19,448 nt of DNA from Candidatus Woesearchaeota archaeon. GTDB taxonomy: Archaea; Nanobdellota; Nanobdellia; Woesearchaeales; WJIZ01. The stretch covers positions 1 through 19,448 of the forward strand of contig JAGVXW010000034.1 in assembly GCA_018303575.1 (NCBI GenBank), written 5' to 3'. Shown piece after piece: positions 4,946 through 12,160 of the stretch. Each line of letters begins with the position of its first letter. The first letter of the stretch is position 1. The translations under genes and the position numbers were made by a program. The notes under the pieces are model-generated. The model worked only from the letters and a program-made list of their open reading frames with translations. It was not told where the DNA came from and made no database searches.

Positions 4946-6778
4946 ATGGCTCGACATCAACCTATCTTGTCCCCAGACTCGAACCGTCCTGGGCTGGAAA
5001 GCCGGATTGCGTGGGAGTTGAAAGACGGCGTACCTGACTCGCTTTTTGTCAGCGTTTCCGGAGAAGAAAACGCCAGGGCAGGAAGGACTCCACGCGTACT
5101 CTTGTTGGTTCCGCCCTACACCCGCATCTCTAGACCGTTGGATTTGATGCTTCAGAACCTGAGTGATGCTCATACCGACGGGCCTTTTGCATACACTGCT
5201 GAATCCTTTGCCGATGATTTGACGTTGATTAGAGCTCTTCAATCCGAGGGCATCACGCGGCTTGAAGAAATGAAGCGCGCCGGCATTCCGATGGGACTCT
5301 TGCGCGTTGGCACAGCGGCAAGGAACGCAGGATACGACATGCGCATTATCGACGCTGTTTTCGAAGGATGGGGCCAGGAACAGAAACTGTTCACCTCCTC
5401 GGAAGGGAGCGAAGTTCTCCAATACGGCCTTGATGCGCGTACCTTAGCAGAGAAGATTCGGGAGTTCAACCCGGATATTGTCGGCATCAGCATCGACTAT
5501 ACCCATCAATGGGGCAATGCGCGGGCTCTTGTTGACCTCGTGAAGCAAGTGAATGAAACGATTCCTGTTGTCGTCGGAGGAACACACGCCACCGGCCTCC
5601 CTGAGGATGTGCTTCTGGATTCTCCGGCGGATTATGTCGTTCTTCGGCAAGCTGATGTGACTTTTCCTCTGCTCTTAGACACGCTTACTGGCCGGAAAAA
5701 GATGCCTGTTGGGGAAATTGAAGGAATCGCTTATCGAAAGGGAGGCGGAGTTAGGCAGACCAGACCCAGAGCTTTCCTCGAAGACTTCAGCCCTCTCGCC
5801 TCTCCAGATTACTCCCTTGTCAATCTTGCATTGTACTCGGGTCCCTATCATTCCGGTGGCCGTCGCAAGACCGATGAGGGGTACCTCGTCTACGGATTCA
5901 CTTCCGCGGGATGCAACACCCGATGCACATTCTGCGCAATTCCAGGGGTGCAGGGCGGATGGACGCGCATCGATGAAACGAGGCTTGATAGAAATCTAGC
6001 GGACCTCGTGGATTTGGGCGTGCGGGAATTTATCGTCGAAGATGACCACCTCCTCCATGACCCTTTGTGGGCGCTCAAGGTTTGCGACGCTCTTGAGAAC
6101 CATCACTTGCCGTGGTTTGAGGAGGGCGGTATCGGGCTCTTCAATCTTATTGCGCTCCTTCCCGAGTTGACCGAGAGTGAGGTTCGTCGTCTGGGAAATG
6201 GGAGGGCAGAGACGATTTATGGGAAGACACTTGATGCGAAACGAAACGGAGTCACCACGGAAAGCATGATTCGCAGGATGGCGGAAAGCGGATGCTATAG
6301 CGTTTATCTTGCCGTAGAAAGCGCGAACGCGGATTCCCTTGGGACTTCCAACAAGCCTCGACTCAACTCCCTGCCTCACCATACTCAAAGAGTTGTCGAG
6401 CTTTTTCGAGCGGTGGGTATCGCAGCGACAGCCGGACTGATGCTCGGGTTTGTGAACCCAACTGGAGATGGGGCCTATGTCGAGAGCCGGGAACAGATTA
6501 TGAACACCATTAGATATGGGGCATTCTTACGTGAGTACGGAGCGACATTCATCAATCCTTTCCTCTTCACACCCTTGCCTGGCGCCCCTCACTTCAAGGC
6601 GCTTTTGCCCTATGCGACGCGGAATACCGACGAAGGCTACTCGCATGAGTTTTGTACGCTCACGACGCCTCACCTTTCTAAAGATGAAAGAAATCTTTTG
6701 AGAGTGAAGGCCATAGTTGATGGAAACGGAATGGAGGGGTACAAGATGATGCTGCAAACCGGAACCTGGGCGACCTGA
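4946..6778 (+). CDS. B12-binding-domain radical SAM protein
   Basis: A 610-residue enzyme of the cobalamin-binding radical SAM superfamily. After an N-terminal extension, TPRVLLLVPPY (about residue 48) begins a Rossmann-like B12-binding domain, with FNPDIVGISID and IPVVVGGTHAT around residues 174-214. The usual DxHxxG cobalamin-lower-ligand motif is not seen, as in many relatives. The radical SAM core follows, with GCNTRCTFCAIP: Cys323, Cys327 and Cys330 would bind the 4Fe-4S cluster that cleaves SAM. EDDHLL and the strand VYLAVESAN fit the rest of the barrel. Substrate is unknown; family members methylate or rearrange lipids, tetrapyrroles, antibiotics and tRNA bases. It converges on the YggS gene with only 8 bp between stop codons. 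Confidence 0.9.
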   Translation: MARHQPILSPDSNRPGLESRIAWELKDGVPDSLFVSVSGEENARAGRTPRVLLLVPPYTRISRPLDLMLQNLSDAHTDGPFAYTAESFADDLTLIRALQSEGITRLEEMKRAGIPMGLLRVGTAARNAGYDMRIIDAVFEGWGQEQKLFTSSEGSEVLQYGLDARTLAEKIREFNPDIVGISIDYTHQWGNARALVDLVKQVNETIPVVVGGTHATGLPEDVLLDSPADYVVLRQADVTFPLLLDTLTGRKKMPVGEIEGIAYRKGGGVRQTRPRAFLEDFSPLASPDYSLVNLALYSGPYHSGGRRKTDEGYLVYGFTSAGCNTRCTFCAIPGVQGGWTRIDETRLDRNLADLVDLGVREFIVEDDHLLHDPLWALKVCDALENHHLPWFEEGGIGLFNLIALLPELTESEVRRLGNGRAETIYGKTLDAKRNGVTTESMIRRMAESGCYSVYLAVESANADSLGTSNKPRLNSLPHHTQRVVELFRAVGIAATAGLMLGFVNPTGDGAYVESREQIMNTIRYGAFLREYGATFINPFLFTPLPGAPHFKALLPYATRNTDEGYSHEFCTLTTPHLSKDERNLLRVKAIVDGNGMEGYKMMLQTGTWAT

Positions 6779-6786
6779 ATTCTCCT

Positions 6787-7431
6787 TTACAGCCCTTCAG
6801 TTCTTGGTCCAAAAAAGGCTGTTCCGATTCTCACCATGTTCGCGCCCTCTTCGATGGCTATCTTATAGGAAGAGGACATGCCCATAGAGAGCGTGTCGAC
6901 AGAATAGTTCTTGACATGGAGCTTTTCATACTCCCTCCTGACTTCTCTGAACGCTTGTCTCGGATCTTTTTCCGGGCCTAAAGTCATAAGCCCCTTGAAC
7001 ACGATGTTTGGGAGCTTGAGGAGCTGCGCGGCGTAGACGGGCACATTTTCCAGGGCGCATCCGGCCTTGCTCGGCTCGTTCGCGCTGTTGACTTCCAAAA
7101 GAATCGGCATCCTCTTTCCGAGCGCGCCTGCTTCCTTGTTGATTTCCTCGGCGAGCTTGAGGCTGTCGACGCTCTGGATCAGGTCGAAGATCTGCGCAGC
7201 TTTCTTCACCTTGTTTGATTGGAGCGCGCCGATGCAGTGCATCTCGACCTCTCCCTTGAAATAGCGCGCCTTCTGGGCTGCGTCCTGGACATAGTTCTCC
7301 CCGAGAATCTTGATGCCGGCCTGCACAGCTTGGTCGATCTCTTCGACCGTGCGGCCTTTCGTCGCTGCGACGACCTTCACCTCTGGCGGAATGGACTTGA
7401 GGATGTTGAGAGCGTTTTGGCGGATGTCCAT
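6787..7431 (-). CDS. YggS/PLPBP family pyridoxal phosphate homeostasis protein
   Basis: A 214-residue, single-domain alanine-racemase-like barrel protein that binds pyridoxal 5'-phosphate and buffers its supply without known catalysis. Lys25 in VAATKGR should form the Schiff base. GENYVQ, CIGALQSNKVKK and the C-terminal phosphate site SMGMSSSYKIAIEEGANMVR are all family signatures. The ATG at 7431 is preferred over an upstream in-frame GTG at 7449, because the TATA box at 7453-7460 is centred 26 nt before the ATG and nearly touches the GTG. It stands alone on the minus strand, downstream of the PfkB kinase but with its own promoter. Confidence 0.9.
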   Translation of the reverse strand: MDIRQNALNILKSIPPEVKVVAATKGRTVEEIDQAVQAGIKILGENYVQDAAQKARYFKGEVEMHCIGALQSNKVKKAAQIFDLIQSVDSLKLAEEINKEAGALGKRMPILLEVNSANEPSKAGCALENVPVYAAQLLKLPNIVFKGLMTLGPEKDPRQAFREVRREYEKLHVKNYSVDTLSMGMSSSYKIAIEEGANMVRIGTAFFGPRTEGL

Positions 7432-7452
7432 ATGATTCGTTTTTCGCACGCC

Positions 7453-7460
7453 TTTTTATA
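7453..7460 (-). promoter_or_regulatory. TATA box of the YggS-type gene
   Basis: TATAAAAA on the minus strand, 26 nt from the ATG at 7431; it decides the start codon in favour of that ATG. Confidence 0.6.
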
Positions 7461-7477
7461 TTCTCCCTTAGAATAGT

Positions 7478-7517
7478 GGAGGACAGAAGTAACGCATAGA
7501 GTTTTGTTCTGTCCTCC
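7478..7517. repeat. 11-bp perfect inverted repeat (hairpin 1)
   Basis: GGAGGACAGAA (7478-7488) pairs with TTCTGTCCTCC (7507-7517) around an 18-nt loop. It lies between the YggS promoter and hairpin 2. On either strand it would fold into a stable stem; function unknown. Confidence 0.75.
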
Positions 7518-7523
7518 AAATAT

Positions 7524-7561
7524 AATGGGCGAAAACATATGCGAAACTTTTGTCGCCCATT
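7524..7561 (-). terminator. 9-bp inverted repeat at the end of the PfkB kinase gene (hairpin 2)
   Basis: AATGGGCGA (7524-7532) pairs with TCGCCCATT (7553-7561). On the minus strand the stem begins inside the kinase stop codon and is followed by TATATTT. Position and structure suit a transcript 3' end or an mRNA-stabilising stem. Confidence 0.45.
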
Positions 7562-8444
7562 AGAACTCCCTGAACTTCCTCATCTCGTTGAAGCGCATTT
7601 CGATGTCCTTCAGCGTCACCTGTCTCAGACGCTCCATGCCGAAGCCCTCGGCGGTGAAGCTCGCGAGCACAGCGCCATACACCATGGCCTTGCGCATGCT
7701 GCCGTGCTTCGCGTAGTGCGCCAGGAAGGCGCCCCCGAACGTGTCCCCACAGCCTGTCGGGTCGCGGATTGTCTCAAGAGGATAGCCGGGGCAGCTGAAG
7801 AAGCCCTCCTTGCCGAAGAGCAATGAACCATGCTCGCCCTTCTTGATGATCACTGCCCCCACGCCAAGCTCAAGGGCCTTCTTCGCCGCCTGGACAAGAT
7901 TGGGGGTGCGGAAGAGCTCCCTGGCTTCTCCGTCGTTGCAGATAAGAATCGTCGATTTTTGTATCGCCTCGAGAAGCTGCCTGCGCTTCTGCTCGATCCA
8001 GAAATCCATGGTGTCGAGCATGACGCATTTCGGCCTCATCTGCTCAAGTACGGAAAGCTGGATTGCCGGGTCCATGTTGGCGAGGAAGAGAAAGGGAGCC
8101 TTCTTGAAGGATTCCGGGACTTTTGGCTTGAACTCCGCGAGCGCATTCAGCTCAGTCTTCAGCGTCTTGGCGACGTTCATGTCATATTCGTACTTCCCTT
8201 CCCAGCGGAAATTCTTTCCCTTCGTTTGGACTCCGTCGAGCAGGACGCCCCTTTCCTTCAAAAAGCCAAGTTCCTTGTCGTCCAGATCCTCTCCCTTGAC
8301 GGAGAGCACTCCTGGTCGAGAGAAGAACGAGGCCGCATAACCGGCGTACATCGAGCTGCCGCCAAGAACATTCTCCGCCTTGCCGAACGGAGTGCGCATG
8401 GTGTCAATGCCGATCGTGCCGAGGATGACGAGATTCGGATCCAT
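7560..8444 (-). CDS. PfkB/ribokinase family carbohydrate kinase
   Basis: A 294-residue kinase that would phosphorylate a sugar or nucleoside with ATP. The N-terminus LVILGTIGIDTMRTPFG followed by VLGGSSMYAGYAASFF is the substrate-binding start of the PfkB fold. Signature 2, DPTGCGDTFGGAF, is at residues 228-240 and contains the anion hole and catalytic Asp234. VIIKKGEHGSLL and the conserved LICNDGEARELF (N and E for Mg-ATP) are also present. Substrate cannot be told; it resembles PfkB kinases loosely related to adenosine kinase, and the window does encode an adenosine-producing ahcY, but that link is weak. TATATAAAAA at 8464-8473 sits 25-26 nt before the ATG. Confidence 0.9.
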   Translation of the reverse strand: MDPNLVILGTIGIDTMRTPFGKAENVLGGSSMYAGYAASFFSRPGVLSVKGEDLDDKELGFLKERGVLLDGVQTKGKNFRWEGKYEYDMNVAKTLKTELNALAEFKPKVPESFKKAPFLFLANMDPAIQLSVLEQMRPKCVMLDTMDFWIEQKRRQLLEAIQKSTILICNDGEARELFRTPNLVQAAKKALELGVGAVIIKKGEHGSLLFGKEGFFSCPGYPLETIRDPTGCGDTFGGAFLAHYAKHGSMRKAMVYGAVLASFTAEGFGMERLRQVTLKDIEMRFNEMRKFREF

Positions 8445-8463
8445 GCCGTTGCGCTTGCCTGAC

Positions 8464-8473
8464 TTTTTATATA
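8464..8473 (-). promoter_or_regulatory. TATA box of the PfkB kinase gene
   Basis: TATATAAAAA on the minus strand, a strong archaeal TATA box about 25 nt before the ATG at 8444 and 14 bp after the stop of the phospholipase D-family gene. Confidence 0.65.
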
Positions 8474-8486
8474 GTTTGCGGCCACC

Positions 8487-9380
8487 TTATCCCGCTTCTG
8501 CCCATACCCTCTCGAACTCCCTTTCGAATTGCCTCGCGACCTCCGGGCTCCTGATGATGAGGAGATTTTCGTCGTTCCTCGTGTCAGCGCTTTCTGTCGG
8601 GTTGAAGGAGCCGGTGATGACGATGGAACCGTCAATGATGAACGTCTTGTGATGCATCATGCGCGGGTTGCCGTCCTTCCGGATGTCGAGGCCGAAGCCG
8701 CGCATCCTGGGATACTGCGACTTGTCATGGGCGTTCGTGCGCTCCATCACTCCCCTCACTTCCGCGCCGGAATAGAGCAGAGCGTCCGCGATTTCCTCGC
8801 TTGTGAAGGAGAAGGCGAGGAAATGGATGGAGCGCTTCGCTGAAAGCAGCTCGTTAACGACATGCAATTCGCAGCTGTCTTCCGGACAAAAGAAGGCCCG
8901 TATTGAGAGATTGGATCCCTCTATTCTTGGATTTCTCGCGTTCCTGCCATTCCCCGACCAGAGTTCGTCGAATTCTGTGCGATAAGCGGCGGCGAGTGCC
9001 GGGGAAAAAATATCAATCAGCACGTTGTCCTGGCCGTCCTCGGCACTCTTTGTCGGGTTGAAGCTGCCGGTCAGGACTCTTTCATTGTCAAGGACGCAGA
9101 ACTTGTTGTGCATGTAGCCGAAGCCGTCAATGAGCTTTGTAGGGGTTTGTGGGCGCAAGCCCTTCTGCCCTCTATCGAGAATGAGCCTGGCCTGCTTTTT
9201 TTCAAGAGCAGTCGCAACGTTTTTGAGATCCAGCTCAAAGAAGGCGCAGTCCACAGACTTTTTGGCTTCAAGAATCCTTTCTTGCACCCGGCTTCCGCAC
9301 CCCCCATTGGCGCAAAAGATAAAGCTCAGACTGACATTTTCCTGGACCGGGCACAGCAAAAACAGGCATAACAGCTCCAT
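8487..9380 (-). CDS. phospholipase D-family protein with two HKD motifs
   Basis: A 297-residue protein built of two PLD half-domains. HKD motif 1 is H91-x-K93-x4-D98 (MHNKFCVLD), followed by TGSFNPTKSAEDGQDN. HKD motif 2 is H243-x-K245-x4-D250 (MHHKTFIID), followed by TGSFNPTESADTRNDEN. The two halves also share FCANGGC/FCPEDSC openings, so the protein is an internal duplication. PLD enzymes cleave phosphodiester bonds in lipids or nucleic acids through a phosphohistidine; the two-HKD, roughly 300-residue form is common in secreted or membrane-linked nucleases. The N-terminus MELLCLFLLC is a short hydrophobic stretch that could be a signal or lipid-anchor sequence, which is uncertain. CATATTAAG at 9402-9410 gives a TATA box about 26 nt before the ATG. 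Confidence 0.88.
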   Translation of the reverse strand: MELLCLFLLCPVQENVSLSFIFCANGGCGSRVQERILEAKKSVDCAFFELDLKNVATALEKKQARLILDRGQKGLRPQTPTKLIDGFGYMHNKFCVLDNERVLTGSFNPTKSAEDGQDNVLIDIFSPALAAAYRTEFDELWSGNGRNARNPRIEGSNLSIRAFFCPEDSCELHVVNELLSAKRSIHFLAFSFTSEEIADALLYSGAEVRGVMERTNAHDKSQYPRMRGFGLDIRKDGNPRMMHHKTFIIDGSIVITGSFNPTESADTRNDENLLIIRSPEVARQFEREFERVWAEAG

Positions 9381-9401
9381 ATCCTAGCGGAAGCAGAACC
9401 C

Positions 9402-9410
9402 CTTAATATG
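9402..9410 (-). promoter_or_regulatory. TATA box of the phospholipase D-family gene
   Basis: CATATTAAG on the minus strand, centred about 26 nt before the ATG at 9380. Confidence 0.5.
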
Positions 9411-9425
9411 CGCTCGCCCCCAAAA

Positions 9426-9493
9426 TCCGGAAACTTTCCGGAACGGGTTACGCTCCGTTAACACGCAAAGTACGGGGGAGCACAAGGCTCCCC
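9426..9493. repeat. cluster of three hairpins between the PLD and DUF2569-like genes
   Basis: Three consecutive inverted repeats. TCCGGAAA-C-TTTCCGGA at 9426-9442 is an 8-bp palindrome around one base. AACGG and CCGTT at about 9442-9459 form a 5-bp stem. GGGGAGC (9475-9481) and GCTCCCC (9487-9493) form a 7-bp stem with a 5-nt loop. They fill most of the 168-bp gap 9381-9548. They may be the 3' end of the DUF2569-like message or a separate RNA. Confidence 0.6.
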
Positions 9494-9548
9494 GGGACGG
9501 CCTGCCGCACGCAGTTTTCAAAATTTTGCAAAGTCAAGAGTTTATTGG

Positions 9549-10127
9549 CTATGACAGCATGCGCGCTAGGGCGATTGTCAACATCACCACAGAAACCACG
9601 AGCCCGAGTAAGCAGACTTCCATGCCCCTCACATTCTCGGCCTTGGCCATCTTCCTCAGCCCGAGAGAAGAAAGTACCAGGCCGTAGGCCGGCGCGAACA
9701 CGCCGTAGACAGCGCCGAGGATGGGCCAGATTGAAGCGTGCTCCTTGTCCTCCTTCAATTCGCCGTAGACGAGCTTCACCCGCTTCGAGCGGGACAGATA
9801 GGTGAGCCAGACGACAGGATAGCCAATGGCTTGGAGGAGGCCGATCGCGTTATCGGGCTGGGGTGTTGAAGGAAGGCGCATGGCCCAGCCGACGACGCTC
9901 ACAGCCATCGTCACGAGCAAGACAATCTTCGTGAAGGAAACCGCGTACGGCGTCTTTAAGAGCAGGAAGATGCCTGCGAGGAGGAAGAGGCTGATGCTCG
10001 CCACTGCTTCGACGATCTGGAATGGCGTGTAGCCGCCGTAGAGGACCATCACCAAATTCGCCAGCGGGTTGGCGACGAGGAGCGTGAAGATGAAGAAGCC
10101 GAGCCAGCCGCCTACCTCCTTTTTCAT
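9549..10127 (-). CDS. DUF2569-like integral membrane protein
   Basis: A 192-residue protein with about six predicted membrane helices (roughly residues 7-30, 37-58, 65-85, 93-111, 132-157 and 169-191). The start GGWLGFFIF and the motif VWLTYLSRSKRVK after the fourth helix are hallmarks of DUF2569, whose function is not known. The last third, with two further helices, goes beyond the usual four-helix DUF2569 unit and resembles the small DUF4190-type two-helix domain. The TATA box at 10150-10158 is 26 nt before the ATG, so the mRNA should be leaderless. No functional link to neighbours is evident. Confidence 0.75.
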   Translation of the reverse strand: MKKEVGGWLGFFIFTLLVANPLANLVMVLYGGYTPFQIVEAVASISLFLLAGIFLLLKTPYAVSFTKIVLLVTMAVSVVGWAMRLPSTPQPDNAIGLLQAIGYPVVWLTYLSRSKRVKLVYGELKEDKEHASIWPILGAVYGVFAPAYGLVLSSLGLRKMAKAENVRGMEVCLLGLVVSVVMLTIALARMLS

Positions 10128-10149
10128 GAGGCCCTTTTCCGGCTTCGTG

Positions 10150-10158
10150 TATATAAAG
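10150..10158. promoter_or_regulatory. TATA box usable in both directions
   Basis: TATATAAAG on the plus strand and CTTTATATA on the minus strand. On the minus strand it is 26 nt before the membrane-protein ATG (10127). On the plus strand the predicted start is near 10179, at the head of the hairpin-rich region 10179-10380. Confidence 0.5.
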
Positions 10159-10178
10159 ATTTCTTAAGCGCCGTGCTC

Positions 10179-10380
10179 TGTTGAGTAAAGTCTCCAACTT
10201 CACAGTCCGCGATACACGAACGGCGGCTGGACGGGCAACGAACGCGTTGCCCTATGCGCCACCCCGAAGGTCATGGAAATCATGGATTTCCAGGACTTCT
10301 GGAACCATTGGTTCCATAAGGGCCGACCCCCGTCGCACCGCCTGTGCCGGCGCTGATAGTGTATCCTTAAGAAGTGGACA
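10179..10380 (+). ncRNA. candidate structured RNA upstream of aIF5B
   Basis: The 293-bp gap 10128-10420 holds an outer stem GATACAC (10211-10217) with GTGTATC (10359-10365), then GGCGG (10222-10226) with CCGCC (10338-10342). These enclose four hairpins. GGGCAACG-AACG-CGTTGCCC (10233-10252) has 8 bp. TGGAAAT (10274-10280) with ATTTCCA (10286-10292) has 7 bp. TGGAACC-ATT-GGTTCCA (10300-10316) has 7 bp. CGAC-CCCC-GTCG lies at 10324-10335. This is a multibranched fold preceded by its own TATA box. I compared it by eye with archaeal RNase P, SRP, 5S and tRNA and found no match. A TTG-initiated 71-codon frame (10181-10396) runs through it, but its arginine/serine-rich product looks like translated structured RNA. 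Ends are approximate. Confidence 0.45.
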
Positions 10381-10390
10381 TGCTCGCAAT

Positions 10391-10399
10391 CTTTAAAAA
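10391..10399 (+). promoter_or_regulatory. TATA box of the aIF5B operon
   Basis: CTTTAAAAA, centred 26 nt before the ATG at 10421, predicting a leaderless message. The ATG at 10401 is out of frame with the aIF5B gene and lies upstream of the predicted transcription start. Confidence 0.65.
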
Positions 10400-10420
10400 C
10401 ATGGGTGCAGTCCTTTCGCT

Positions 10421-12160
10421 ATGGCGATTCGCAGTCCGATCTGCACGGTTGTCGGCCATGTCGATCATGGCAAAAGCTCGCTCTTAGATCACATCAGGGG
10501 CACGGCTATCGTCAAGAGCGAGGCGGGCGCGATCACCCAGGCCATCGGCGCATCGCTTGTCCCGGCGGAGGCCCTGCAGCGCATCTGCGGCTCCCTTCTG
10601 AAGGGAAAGCTCGCCATCCCCGGGCTGCTGTTCATCGACACGCCCGGCCACGCCGCGTTCACCAACCTGAGGAAGCGCGGCGGCAACCTCGCTGACATCG
10701 CCATCCTCGTCGTGGACATCCGCGAGGGCTTCATGCCGCAGACGCTGGAGAGCATCGACATCCTCAGGCAGTACCGCACTCCTTTCGTTGTCGCCGCGAA
10801 CAAGATCGACCTGATCCAGGGCTGGAGCAGAAAAGAGGGCGGGCTCCTGAAGTCGATCGCCGGACAGCAGCCCCCGGTTTCGCACGTTCTTGAGACGAAG
10901 CTCTACGAGATGGTCGCGAAGCTCTCCGAGCTCGGCTTCGAGAGCGAGCGCTTCGACCGCGTGCAGGAGTATGCAAAGCAGATCGCCATCGTGCCTGTCA
11001 GCGCAGCCAGCGGGGAGGGCATCCCTGAGCTGCTGATGGTGATCGCCGGCCTGGCGCAGAAATATCTTGAGGCCGGCCTGAAAGTCAATGTCGAAGGCGA
11101 GGCCAAGGGCATCGTCCTCGAGGTGAAGGAGGAGAAGGGCATCGGAAAGGCGCTCGACTGCGTCCTCTATGATGGCACGCTCCGCGTCGGCGACACGATT
11201 GTCGTCGGAAGCATGGCAGAGCCGATTGTCGCAAGAGTACGGGCCCTCTTCGAGCCCGCCCCGCTCTCGGAAATGCGGGACAGGAAAAGCAAATTCACCA
11301 GCGTGAAAGAAGTGCATGCCGCCACGGGCGTGAAGATCGCGGCCCCGGGCACTGAGGATGTTGTGGCCGGCATGCCGCTCGTCTCCGCCAAGGATATCGA
11401 GAGAGCCAAGGAAGAGGTGCAGAAGAGCGTCGAGGAAGTGCTGATGGAGACCAATGATGAGGGCATCGTCCTGAAAGCGGATTCCCTTGGCTCTCTCGAG
11501 GCCCTGCTCAAGCTTCTCAAAGAAGCCGGGATCCCGGTCAAGGCCGCCGGCATCGGGCCTGTCGGCAAGAAGGATATTGCGGACGCAGCGGCGAATCTCG
11601 AGAAGGAGCCGCTCCACGCGATAGTGCTGGGCTTCAATGTCGCCGACAGCTCACAAGATGCGCGCGTGAAGGTCATCCTGTCCCCCATCATCTACGAGCT
11701 GATGGACAAGTACAAGGAATGGGTGGAGCAGGAGAAGAAAAAGAAGGAAGCAGGCGTGCTGGGCACGCTCGTGCAAGTGTGCAAGATCCTCGTTCTCAAA
11801 GGATATGTCTTCAGGCAGAGCAATCCCGCCATCGTCGGGGTAGAGGTGCTCGTCGGCACGATGAAGTCGAATGTCCCGCTGATGACCCAGAAAGGAGAGG
11901 CGCTGAGCGTCGTGAAGAACATCCAGGCAGACAAGGAGACCGTCGAGCAGGCCGAGAAAGGGCAGCAGGTGGCCGTCTCCCTCCCCAAAGTGACCGTCGG
12001 CCGCAACCTGAACGAGGGCGACGTGCTGTACAGCGACATCCCGGAGCAAGAGTTCCGTGCCTATAAGGAATACAAGGAATATCTCAGCGCTGACCAGAAA
12101 GCGCTGCTCAAGGAGATCGCCGACATCAAGCGCAAGGACAACGTCGTCTGGGGAATCTGA
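10421..12160 (+). CDS. infB: translation initiation factor aIF5B
   Basis: A 579-residue GTPase, close to the full length of archaeal IF5B (IF2 family), which promotes ribosomal subunit joining and initiator tRNA positioning. The G domain shows G1 GHVDHGKSS (residues 12-20), the switch region around AGAITQAIGAS, G3 DTPGHAAF (about 73), G4 NKID (127-130) and G5 VSAASGEG (about 193). Domain II (GIVLEVKEEKGIGKALDCVL), domain III (EGIVLKADSLGSLEALLKLL) and the C-terminal domain IV follow in order. The C-terminal helices contain YKEYKEYLS, an archaeal/eukaryotic-type tail that contacts eIF1A. The next gene overlaps its stop by one base, so both are translated from one leaderless transcript. Confidence 0.96.
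   Translation: MAIRSPICTVVGHVDHGKSSLLDHIRGTAIVKSEAGAITQAIGASLVPAEALQRICGSLLKGKLAIPGLLFIDTPGHAAFTNLRKRGGNLADIAILVVDIREGFMPQTLESIDILRQYRTPFVVAANKIDLIQGWSRKEGGLLKSIAGQQPPVSHVLETKLYEMVAKLSELGFESERFDRVQEYAKQIAIVPVSAASGEGIPELLMVIAGLAQKYLEAGLKVNVEGEAKGIVLEVKEEKGIGKALDCVLYDGTLRVGDTIVVGSMAEPIVARVRALFEPAPLSEMRDRKSKFTSVKEVHAATGVKIAAPGTEDVVAGMPLVSAKDIERAKEEVQKSVEEVLMETNDEGIVLKADSLGSLEALLKLLKEAGIPVKAAGIGPVGKKDIADAAANLEKEPLHAIVLGFNVADSSQDARVKVILSPIIYELMDKYKEWVEQEKKKKEAGVLGTLVQVCKILVLKGYVFRQSNPAIVGVEVLVGTMKSNVPLMTQKGEALSVVKNIQADKETVEQAEKGQQVAVSLPKVTVGRNLNEGDVLYSDIPEQEFRAYKEYKEYLSADQKALLKEIADIKRKDNVVWGI

Noticed and set aside
4970..4995. A tRNA T-loop-like string (GGTTCGAGTC on the minus strand).
   Set aside because: The flanking bases do not pair as a T stem and no acceptor, D or anticodon arm is present; it lies within the radical SAM coding region.
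10181..10396. A 71-codon protein starting at TTG at the predicted transcription start.
   Set aside because: The product is unusually rich in Arg, Ser and Ala, has no recognisable fold, and the frame runs straight through perfect hairpins; I prefer an RNA, but list it as the alternative.
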